Source: Holophagaceae bacterium UBA692 (GTDB lineage: Bacteria; Acidobacteriota; Holophagae; Holophagales; Holophagaceae). Taken from it: DNA of 19,360 nucleotides. The stretch is taken from the NCBI GenBank assembly GCA_002297665.1, contig DBMS01000217.1:1-19360 (forward strand), read 5' to 3'. Both the position numbers and the translations under genes were made by a program. Numbering within the stretch: position 1 is the stretch's first letter; each line of letters starts with the position of its first letter. The notes under the pieces are model-generated. The model did no database searches and was not told the origin of the DNA. It saw only the letters and a program-made list of their open reading frames with translations. This document shows positions 8,319 through 14,811 of the stretch, in pieces.

Positions 8319-9530
8319 CTACCGATCCAGTTCGCCGGCGATGATGTTCATCGCCCCAAGAATGGACACCGCGTCCGCGATGAGCCTCCCCTTCACCTGC
8401 TCGTCGAAGCTGCTGAAGATGGGGAAGCAGGGCGGCCGCACGTGGATGCGGTACGGCGCCTTGGTGCCGTCCGACACCAGGTAGAACCCCAGCTCTCCGT
8501 TGGCGGCCTCGGTGGCGCTGTACACTTCGCCCACCGGCATGTCGATGCCGTGCATGATGAGCTTGAAGTGGTGGATCAGGCTCTCCATGCGGGTGTAGAC
8601 CTTCTCCTTGGGGGGCAGGGCGATCTTGTAGTCGTCGACGATGACGGGCCCCGGGCCGATCTCCTTGAGCTTGTCCAGGCACTGGCGGACGATGCGCAGG
8701 GACTGCCGCATCTCCTCGGTGCGCACGAGGTAGCGGTCGTACACGTCGCCGGTGGTGCCCACGGGCACGTCGAAGTCGTAGGTTTCGTAGTCCAGGTAGG
8801 GCTGGGCCACCCGCAGGTCCTGGGCGACGCCGGCGGCGCGCAGGCAGGGCCCGGTGTAGCCCCAGTTGATGGCGTTCTCGGGGGCGATGGCGCCGACGCC
8901 CTTGGTGCGGTCGGCCCAGATGGGATTGTGGGTGAGCAGGCGCTCCATCTCGTCCACGGCCCGGGGGCAGCTCTCCAGGAACTGCTCGCACAGGGGCACG
9001 AATTCGGGCGGGATGTCCCGGAAGAGGCCGCCGATGCGCGTGAAGCTGGAATGCAGGCGCTGGCCGGCCATCATCTCGAACAGGTCGTAGATGGTCTCCC
9101 GCTCCTTGAAGAGGTAGAGGAAGGCCGTGAAGGCCCCGATGTCCACGGCGTTGATGCCGATGCACACCAGGTGGTCCCCGATGCGGGCCAGCTCGGAGCA
9201 CAGCACGCGCAGGACCCGGCTCCGGGGCGGATCCTGGATGCCCAGGAGCTTTTCCACCGCGAGGGTGTAGCCCACGTTGTTCATGAGGGAGCTGCAGTAG
9301 TTCAGGCGGTCCGTGAGGGGGATGAACTGCTGGTAGGTGAGGTTCTCCCCCAGCTTCTCCACGCCGCGATGCAGATAACCGATCTGCGGCGTCGCCTTGA
9401 CGATGACCTCGCCCTCCAGTTCCAGGACGATGTGCAGGGTGCCGTGGGTCACCGGGTGGGAGGGACCCATATTGACGATCATGCGATCGGCGTCGGAGGT
9501 GCGGGGGGTTTCCACGTTCAGCTCAGCCAT
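8319..9530 (-). CDS. nuoD: NADH-quinone oxidoreductase subunit D
   Basis: The 49-kDa-type subunit of respiratory complex I, in the peripheral arm next to the quinone site. 403 residues, the usual length for an unfused NuoD. The N-terminal MIVNMGPSHPVTHGTLHIVL contains the conserved quinone-site histidine loop, followed by IGYLHRGVEKLGENLTY. The C-terminus ends in the canonical SILGAMNIIAGELDR, related to the large subunit of NiFe hydrogenases but without the metal cysteines. The start ATG overlaps the end of nuoC by eight bases, so translation is coupled. It is the last gene of nuoABCD, and nuoE does not follow it. Confidence 0.97.
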   Translation of the reverse strand: MAELNVETPRTSDADRMIVNMGPSHPVTHGTLHIVLELEGEVIVKATPQIGYLHRGVEKLGENLTYQQFIPLTDRLNYCSSLMNNVGYTLAVEKLLGIQDPPRSRVLRVLCSELARIGDHLVCIGINAVDIGAFTAFLYLFKERETIYDLFEMMAGQRLHSSFTRIGGLFRDIPPEFVPLCEQFLESCPRAVDEMERLLTHNPIWADRTKGVGAIAPENAINWGYTGPCLRAAGVAQDLRVAQPYLDYETYDFDVPVGTTGDVYDRYLVRTEEMRQSLRIVRQCLDKLKEIGPGPVIVDDYKIALPPKEKVYTRMESLIHHFKLIMHGIDMPVGEVYSATEAANGELGFYLVSDGTKAPYRIHVRPPCFPIFSSFDEQVKGRLIADAVSILGAMNIIAGELDR

Positions 9531-10020
9531 TGAGGGATCTCGCGTCGGGGGCGTAGGAGGCGCCGATGTCCTGGCTGCAGAAGGCGTCGCCTCCGTCCAG
9601 GGGGTAGTCCTTGCGCAGGGGGTGCCCGGGGTAGTCCTCCCACATGATCAGGCGCCGGGGGTCGGGATGGCCGTCGAAGGGGATGCCGAAGAGGTCGGCC
9701 ACCTCCCGCTCGGCCCAGTCGGCCGACTTGAACCGGCCCGTGAGGCTGGGCACGGATTCCTGGTCGGCCACGCGCACCTTGAGGCGCAGGCGCTCCTGGC
9801 TCGTGAGGTTCAGGAAGTGGTAGACCACGTCGAAGCGGGGATCCCGCTGCCCGCCGTCCACGGCCGTGACGTCCATGAGCTGCTGGAAGCCTTCCCGGTA
9901 GATGAAGTCCACCACGCCCAGGAGGGCGGCCCGGTCCACCACGATGGTCTGGTCGCCCCGGAAGGCGTGCCGGTCAAGGATGGCTCCGGGGAGCTGTTCG
10001 TCGATGCGTTCGATCACCAT
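9523..10020 (-). CDS. nuoC: NADH-quinone oxidoreductase subunit C
   Basis: The 30-kDa-type subunit of the complex I peripheral arm, 165 residues and not fused to NuoD as it is in E. coli. The family signature is clear in the C-terminal half: SADWAEREVADLFGIPFDGH and YPGHPLRKDYPL. The last residues after KDYPL are short. ATG at 10020 lies four bases after the nuoB stop codon, and the 3' end overlaps nuoD by eight bases. NuoC and NuoD together form the connection between NuoB and the rest of the arm. Confidence 0.96.
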   Translation of the reverse strand: MVIERIDEQLPGAILDRHAFRGDQTIVVDRAALLGVVDFIYREGFQQLMDVTAVDGGQRDPRFDVVYHFLNLTSQERLRLKVRVADQESVPSLTGRFKSADWAEREVADLFGIPFDGHPDPRRLIMWEDYPGHPLRKDYPLDGGDAFCSQDIGASYAPDARSLNG

Positions 10021-10024
10021 GCGC

Positions 10025-10633
10025 TCACCAGATCTTCTGTTCGCCGTTCTCGCCGGCCGCCAGCACCATCTCCCGGACGACCTGGTAGTTGGTCAGTCCC
10101 CGTTCCAGCTGGAGCTTCTCCTGCCGGTCCATGGACGCATAGAACTGCTCGATGTGCTCCCGGCGGGCCATGAGCGTCTCCTTCTCGATCTTCTTCTGCA
10201 ACTGCATGGCGCCGAAGATGATGGACTCGGGCCGGGGCGGGCAGCCCGGGACGTACACGTCCACGGGAACCACGCGGTCGATGCCCTGGAGGGTCGCGTA
10301 GGTGCGGTACATCCCCCCCGAGGAGGCGCACACGCCCACGGAGACCACCCACTTGGGTTCGGCCATCTGGGCGTAGACCTGGCGGAGGATGGGGGCCTGC
10401 TTGTTGGTGATGGTGCCCAGCACCAGGAGCATGTCGGACTGGCGGGGGGAGAAGCGCAGGGCCTCGGCCCCGAACCGCGAGAAGTCGTAGCGGGAGGCCA
10501 TCATGGACATGAACTCGATGGCGCAGCACGCCGTGCCGAAGGGCAGCGGCCACAGGCTGTTCTTGCGGGCCCAGTTCACCACCGCGTCCAGGCGCGTGGT
10601 CATCACCGAATCGTCGAGGTTGATGGCGGCCAT
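10025..10633 (-). CDS. nuoB: NADH-quinone oxidoreductase subunit B
   Basis: PSST-type subunit carrying the terminal 4Fe-4S cluster N2, which hands electrons to quinone; 202 residues. The four cluster ligands are present: the adjacent C36-C37 in GTACCAIEF, C102 in GVCASSGG and C131 in VPGCPPRPE, with spacing of 65 and 29 residues as expected for the family. The C-terminal 50 residues are helical and charged, and somewhat longer than in minimal homologues. The start lies one base after the nuoA stop codon. Confidence 0.97.
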   Translation of the reverse strand: MAAINLDDSVMTTRLDAVVNWARKNSLWPLPFGTACCAIEFMSMMASRYDFSRFGAEALRFSPRQSDMLLVLGTITNKQAPILRQVYAQMAEPKWVVSVGVCASSGGMYRTYATLQGIDRVVPVDVYVPGCPPRPESIIFGAMQLQKKIEKETLMARREHIEQFYASMDRQEKLQLERGLTNYQVVREMVLAAGENGEQKIW

Positions 10634-10634
10634 G

Positions 10635-11018
10635 TCAGCGCTCCCAGTCCAGGGCGCCCTTGCCCCAGGCGTAGACGTACCCCACCAGGAGCGTCGCCAC
10701 GAAGCTCACCCCGGCCCAGAAGGTCCAGAGGTGGGCCTTGTACTGTACGGCCCAGGGCAGGAGGAAGGCGGCTTCCACGTCGAACAGGATGAAGAGCATG
10801 GCCACCAGGTAGAACTTGACGCTGTAGCGGTGCCGGGCCCCGGCCTGGAGGGGGGGCGCCCCGCATTCGTAAGGGGTGAGCTTGTGGGCCTTCGGGTTCA
10901 GGGGTTTCATGAGCCCGGGCAGGATCCTGCCCGACACCACGAGGATCGCCGCCCCCACGATGGCCGAGAGGATGAGCAGGAGCAGGATCGGCAGGAAATA
11001 CGATACGGGTTCGGTCAT
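10635..11018 (-). CDS. nuoA: NADH-quinone oxidoreductase subunit A
   Basis: Small membrane subunit of complex I at the junction with the peripheral arm; 127 residues with three membrane helices (about 7-29, 68-90 and 97-116). The conserved loop PYECGAPPLQAGARHRYSVK and the second-helix sequence FILFDVEAAFLLPW are diagnostic. First gene of nuoABCD. The ribosome binding site is weak (GGAA about eight bases upstream of ATG). A TATGAT -10 candidate lies 33 bases before the start. Confidence 0.96.
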   Translation of the reverse strand: MTEPVSYFLPILLLLILSAIVGAAILVVSGRILPGLMKPLNPKAHKLTPYECGAPPLQAGARHRYSVKFYLVAMLFILFDVEAAFLLPWAVQYKAHLWTFWAGVSFVATLLVGYVYAWGKGALDWER

Positions 11019-11050
11019 GGTGGGTTCCGGGGCGGCGTGGCGCCTCAGAG

Positions 11051-11056
11051 ATCATA
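11051..11056 (-). promoter_or_regulatory. Candidate -10 box for nuoABCD
   Basis: TATGAT on the minus strand (five of six consensus bases) would place the transcript start about 26 bases before the nuoA ATG. No recognisable -35 hexamer is found 16-18 bases further upstream, so an activator may be needed or the call may be wrong. Confidence 0.35.
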
Positions 11057-11090
11057 GCGTCATCCTCCGGATATTGGCTCCGGTACTCGT

Positions 11091-11096
11091 TATAAT
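11091..11096 (+). promoter_or_regulatory. Consensus -10 box seven bases before the SPOR-gene ATG
   Basis: A perfect TATAAT ends seven bases before the ATG at 11104. Transcription normally starts about six to eight bases after the -10 box, so the mRNA would begin at or within two bases of the start codon. No Shine-Dalgarno sequence lies between them, only a run of C. There is no clear -35 box. Confidence 0.45.
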
Positions 11097-11103
11097 CCCC
11101 CCC

Positions 11104-11703
11104 ATGGCCTCCCGCGATTCCCAGACCGTCGTTTTGAGCCGCCAGGCCATCCTCCTGGTGACCGCGGTGGGCGTGGGCCTCCTGACCCTCTGCTACGTGC
11201 TGGGCGTCCAGGTGGGCAAGCAGAGCGCGGCCCTTCGCCGGCCCCTCTCCCGGGACACCGGCGAGGAGCTGGAGGAACTCCCCGCCACCATGGCCGAGCA
11301 ACTCAAGGCCCTCGAGCAGTCCGGCTCCGGCGCCGGCTTCGAGAGGCCCCAGGAGGCCAAGGCCCCCGAGCCGCCCAAACCGGAAGCCGCCAAACCCGAG
11401 GCCGCCAAACCCGAGGCCCCCAAGCCCGCGGCGAAGGCGCCCGAGCCCGAGGCGAAAAAGCCCGAGCCCGCGAAGAAGGAGGAGGGACGCTGGACCGTCC
11501 AGCTGATCTCCACCCCCGACGCCGCGGAGGCCAAGGCCATCGCGGCCAAGGCCCGGGCCGCCGGCTTCCGCACGGACACCCTCGCCGAGAAGGGTCTCTT
11601 CAAGGTCCGCCTGGCCTCCCCCACGCCCCGGGAGGCCGCCGACGCCTCCATGCAGAAGCTGAAGACCCACGGATTCAAGCCCTTCCCCATCAAGGTGGAC
11701 TGA
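11104..11703 (+). CDS. SPOR-domain membrane protein
   Basis: Bitopic inner-membrane protein of 199 residues whose C-terminal SPOR domain would bind denuded septal peptidoglycan. A short N-terminus precedes one membrane helix (about 14-36). A linker rich in Pro, Ala, Glu and Lys (about 85-125) follows, and then the SPOR domain (about 128-199), with the characteristic start WTVQLIS, the middle GFRTDT and the end GFKPFPIKV. Similar proteins act in cell division. The start has no Shine-Dalgarno sequence, but a consensus -10 box directly upstream suggests leaderless translation. The stop codon overlaps the start of the nucleotidase gene by one base (TGATG). It is divergent from nuoA. Confidence 0.85.
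   Translation: MASRDSQTVVLSRQAILLVTAVGVGLLTLCYVLGVQVGKQSAALRRPLSRDTGEELEELPATMAEQLKALEQSGSGAGFERPQEAKAPEPPKPEAAKPEAAKPEAPKPAAKAPEPEAKKPEPAKKEEGRWTVQLISTPDAAEAKAIAAKARAAGFRTDTLAEKGLFKVRLASPTPREAADASMQKLKTHGFKPFPIKVD
11377..11421 (+). repeat. 15-base tandem repeat coding KPEAA-type units
   Basis: Three consecutive 15-base units (11377-11391, 11392-11406, 11407-11421) encode KPEAA, KPEAA and KPEAP in the linker of the SPOR protein. A fourth, degenerate unit follows. The units differ by only one or two bases, so copy number could vary between strains without breaking the frame. Confidence 0.8.
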
Positions 11704-13175
11704 TGAAGAACGTCATCCCGTCCCTGCTCCCCGTTCCGCGCTTCATCGAACAGGGGGAGCAGGTCCGGCTCCCCCATGCCCGGATGGTCTTCCCCCTGCG
11801 GAACATCCACTTCAGGGACGTGCGGGCGGTGGGCTTCGACATGGACTACACCCTGAGCCACTACAAGTCCCCGGAGATCGAGGAACTGGCCTACTGCCAT
11901 TCCGTGCGGCTCCTGGTGGCCGAAAAGGGCTACCCCGCCCGGCTCCTGGACACCCACTTCGATCCCGACTTCGCCATCCGCGGCCTGATGCTGGACGGGG
12001 CCCGGGGCAACCTCCTGAAGCTGGACAGCGCCCGGCAGGTGGTGCGCGCCAGCCACGGCAGCCGTCCCCTGGCGCGGGACGAGGTGGACGCCATCTACGG
12101 CCGGAGGCGCCTGGTGTCCCGGGCCGGGGCCTTCCGAAGCATCGACACGCTGTTCGAGATCCCCGAGGCCCACCTGTACGCGACCCTGGTGGACGCCCTG
12201 GACGGGGGGGAGCTCCCGGGCCTGGACTTCCTCCAGGTCTTCCACGACGTGCGCTGGGCCATCGACTCCGCCCACCGCAACGGGCGGATGAAGGCGGAGA
12301 TCCTGGCGAACCGCGACCTGTACATCCTCCGCGACCCGGACCTGCCCACGGCCCTGGACCGGTGGAAACGGGCCGGCAAGAAGCTGTTCGTGGTCAGCAA
12401 CAGCGAATGGACCTTCACGGAGGGGGTGCTCAGCTTCCTCCTGGACGGCCAGGACCCGGCCCGCCCCCTGTGGACCGACTACTTCGACCTGGTCGTCGTG
12501 AGTTCGCGGAAGCCCGCTTTTTTCCTGGAAACGCCACCGGCCGAGCCGCTTCCCGGGCAAAAGGCGGCCTTTTCAGGCGGTAATGCGCTTTGGATGGAGG
12601 AGTTGCTGGACGCCAGAGGGGAGGAGATCCTCTACGTGGGCGACCATATCTACGGCGATATCCTCCGGTCCAAGAAGAATGTTTCCTGGCATACCATGCT
12701 GCTCATCCCCGAATTGGCATGGCAGTTGGAGCAACTGGAAGAACAGGCAACCGAATTGCAGGATTTCCTTCGTCTGGAGTCCGCCCGGCGTAAATCGGAG
12801 ATCCGGGCCTCCCTCCTGGAGAACTTATATAAAAGAAACAGGGAACATCGGCACCTCCTTGCCCCCCGGCTCTCCCCTGAGGCTCTACAAGCCTTGGACT
12901 TGGAAGCCAGGGCAATGAAAAGCGAAATTGACGCTTCACAAACCACCACCCGGATCCAGGCCCTGGAAATTGCGAGCCTGGATGCCCGGCTGGAATCCAC
13001 CTTCAACACCCGATGGGGGTCTATTTTCCGCGATGGGTATGAACAAACCCGTTTCGCAGACCAAATTCAAACGTATGCTTGCGCTTATACCGGGCGAATC
13101 AGTAATCTGTACCTGGTAGATCCCTCCACCGCTCTTTATGCACCGGTGCCGACACTCCCGCATGAACGGATCTGA
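11703..13175 (+). CDS. HAD-IG family 5'-nucleotidase (cN-II-like)
   Basis: Predicted cytosolic nucleoside-monophosphate phosphatase of the haloacid dehalogenase superfamily, related to eukaryotic purine 5'-nucleotidase cN-II; 490 residues, normal for this family. HAD motifs appear in order: motif I GFDMDYTL with D46 and D48, motif II VVSNSEW with S232 or S234, motif III Lys K270 in SSRKPAFF, and motif IV VGDHIYGDIL with D314 and D319. A helical region follows (about 335-440). ATG overlaps the upstream stop codon by one base (TGATG), indicating translational coupling to the SPOR gene. From about residue 272 onward base composition and codon use change abruptly to lower GC, with rare codons such as TTA and AGA near residues 375-378. 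The true substrate is not known. Confidence 0.88.
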   Translation: MKNVIPSLLPVPRFIEQGEQVRLPHARMVFPLRNIHFRDVRAVGFDMDYTLSHYKSPEIEELAYCHSVRLLVAEKGYPARLLDTHFDPDFAIRGLMLDGARGNLLKLDSARQVVRASHGSRPLARDEVDAIYGRRRLVSRAGAFRSIDTLFEIPEAHLYATLVDALDGGELPGLDFLQVFHDVRWAIDSAHRNGRMKAEILANRDLYILRDPDLPTALDRWKRAGKKLFVVSNSEWTFTEGVLSFLLDGQDPARPLWTDYFDLVVVSSRKPAFFLETPPAEPLPGQKAAFSGGNALWMEELLDARGEEILYVGDHIYGDILRSKKNVSWHTMLLIPELAWQLEQLEEQATELQDFLRLESARRKSEIRASLLENLYKRNREHRHLLAPRLSPEALQALDLEARAMKSEIDASQTTTRIQALEIASLDARLESTFNTRWGSIFRDGYEQTRFADQIQTYACAYTGRISNLYLVDPSTALYAPVPTLPHERI

Positions 13176-13291
13176 CTAGTTTTTCACAGGGACGTTCTTG
13201 CCGGCCTTGGAACAAAGCATCATCTCTTTTCATCAAAGGGGAGTGCCGTTGCATAATGTGGGGCATTTAAGTCAATCTTAGGACGACAGAT

Positions 13292-13296
13292 AGGAG
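13292..13296 (+). promoter_or_regulatory. Ribosome binding site that decides the XRE gene start
   Basis: AGGAG at 13292-13296 lies eight bases before TTG at 13305, the ideal distance. An in-frame GTG at 13296 overlaps this motif and has no comparable site of its own, so TTG is the better start. Confidence 0.6.
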
Positions 13297-13304
13297 TGAT
13301 CAAA

Positions 13305-13757
13305 TTGAAGCGATTCGATTCCAATTCCGACGCCCCACTCTCCGTCTCCTCGCTTGGAGACCGCATCAAGGCCGTCCGCCTCACCTGGCGATGGTCCCAG
13401 GAAGAGATGGCCGAGGCCCTGCGCGTGGACCAGGCCTCGATCTCCTTCTGGGAACGGGACAAGATCAAGCCCTCCGGTTCGGCCATCGTGGCCCTGGCCT
13501 CGTTGTTCCGCACCAGCACCGAGGCGCTGGAGGAGGGAACGGGATTCCGCATCCCCGACCCCCCGTCCCATCCCGAATCCGCCAAGGTGGACCGGGAGTT
13601 CCCCCGGAGCGTCAGCCTGCCCGCCGGAAGCGAGGACGTGGTGATGGTCGTGGACCTGGCCGACGGGTCCTCCAAGGGCAAGCAGCTTTCCGAGGCCATG
13701 ATGAGCCTCGTCCAGGGCGTAAAGGACAGCCGGCGCGTATGGGTGGTCCTGGAATAG
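13305..13757 (+). CDS. XRE-family helix-turn-helix regulator
   Basis: Small DNA-binding protein of 150 residues from the preferred TTG start (153 from GTG at 13296). Residues about 16-72 form a Cro/C1-type helix-turn-helix: LGDRIKAVRLTWRWSQEEMA, then DQASISFWERDKIKPSGSAI as recognition helix and following helix. The C-terminal part is unlike common sensor domains and begins with a proline-rich linker (FRIPDPPSHPES). It ends in a short hydrophobic and charged segment (VVMVVDLADGSS to VWVVLE) that I do not recognise. It stands alone after the nucleotidase gene, separated by 129 bases of lower GC, and its stop codon is three bases from that of the convergent LPP20-like gene. The target genes are unknown. 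Confidence 0.82.
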   Translation: MKRFDSNSDAPLSVSSLGDRIKAVRLTWRWSQEEMAEALRVDQASISFWERDKIKPSGSAIVALASLFRTSTEALEEGTGFRIPDPPSHPESAKVDREFPRSVSLPAGSEDVVMVVDLADGSSKGKQLSEAMMSLVQGVKDSRRVWVVLE

Positions 13758-13760
13758 CGC

Positions 13761-14798
13761 CTACTTCACCTCGGCCTTGAATTCTCCCAGGAGCCTCGGG
13801 AGCCAGCGTTCGATTTGCCGGCGGAACTGATTCACCATGCCTTCCGGGGAATCGCCCTGGACGATGACGATGGGCACGGTGCGGGTCAGGGGCGCGCCGC
13901 CCCCTTCCGTGAGGGTCAACCGGGCCTCCATGCGGTAGGTCACGCCACGGTACACGTCCATGTCGCTGAAGATGAATTCGGGCCCCTTGCTGCCCCCGGA
14001 GAAGGCCAGGTCCAGCACCATGTCCGGGTCCCATTCCCGGGCGATGACGCCGCAGGCGGTGACCTGGGACTTCAGGTAGGACGCCACCCCCGGCGGCAGG
14101 TCCACGTTGGAGCGGACGGACATGGCCATCTTCGAGAAATCCAACGGGGGTAGGTCCGCCCGGTTCACCTGATCCAGGCGGAGATCGACGGCCGTTCGCT
14201 CGGACTGGAGGGCGGGGCGGAGGTCCGCCCCGACGCCCGTCAGGGCCAGCAGGGCGATGGACTCGTCCAGCCGGTCCAGGTCCAGGGTCAGCTTCCGGAG
14301 CTTCCACAGGGCCTTGCGGCTCGACTCCTGGCCCAGGCGGGCGCGGACCTCGCGGACGCGTTCAAGACGGCTGGCAAGGCTGGCGCGGGCCTGGGCGAGG
14401 TCCAGGTAGGCCAGGGCATACACCGTGCGGGCACCGGGGTCGGTGAAGGTCTGCTCCACCACCAGGCCGGGAAGGTCCTCCGCCCGGGCGCCCACGCTCA
14501 CCTCCTCCCGCACCACCCGCTCCCCGGAGCCCGCGGCCAGGCCCTCCCGCTTCACCTCGGCGGTGCGGGTGGCGACGCGGGTCCGGCCCTGGACCGTGGC
14601 GCGGAGCCGGGTGACCACCTCCAGGCGCGCCCGGTCCGAGGCCCGGGCGATGGCCTGGCCTTCCTGGACCGCCAGGTCGGCGGTGCCAAGGGCATACAGG
14701 CGACCGGGCGCTTCCGGGAGACGTTCCACCCAGGCTGGCCGGGTGGAGGGGGCGGGCTGGAGAACCAGGGAGGCGGCGAGAAGGAGGGCGGCGTGCAT
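13761..14798 (-). CDS. LPP20-like exported protein
   Basis: Predicted secreted or periplasmic protein of 345 residues. The signal peptide is short (MHAALLLAASLVLQPAPS) and has no lipobox cysteine, so it is probably not a lipoprotein even though the family name comes from the Helicobacter lipoprotein LPP20. Residues about 20-130 carry the LPP20 pattern: PAWVERLPEAPGRLYALGTA, then a helix with ARASDRARLEVVTRL, then an AEDLPGLVVEQTFTD strand and YALAYLD. The remaining two thirds contain an Arg-rich helical region (about 130-190) and beta-rich segments that I cannot assign. It is last in the folD-aminotransferase operon, 13 bases after the aminotransferase stop codon. AAGG lies close to the ATG. 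The molecular function is unknown. Confidence 0.72.
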   Translation of the reverse strand: MHAALLLAASLVLQPAPSTRPAWVERLPEAPGRLYALGTADLAVQEGQAIARASDRARLEVVTRLRATVQGRTRVATRTAEVKREGLAAGSGERVVREEVSVGARAEDLPGLVVEQTFTDPGARTVYALAYLDLAQARASLASRLERVREVRARLGQESSRKALWKLRKLTLDLDRLDESIALLALTGVGADLRPALQSERTAVDLRLDQVNRADLPPLDFSKMAMSVRSNVDLPPGVASYLKSQVTACGVIAREWDPDMVLDLAFSGGSKGPEFIFSDMDVYRGVTYRMEARLTLTEGGGAPLTRTVPIVIVQGDSPEGMVNQFRRQIERWLPRLLGEFKAEVK

Positions 14799-14811
14799 GA
14801 CCTTATGTGCG

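Noticed and set aside
8175..9533. Plus-strand open frame starting in the nuo/MFS intergenic region
   Set aside because: Mostly antisense to nuoD. The first 48 codons are in the gap but have no ribosome binding site and resemble nothing I know.
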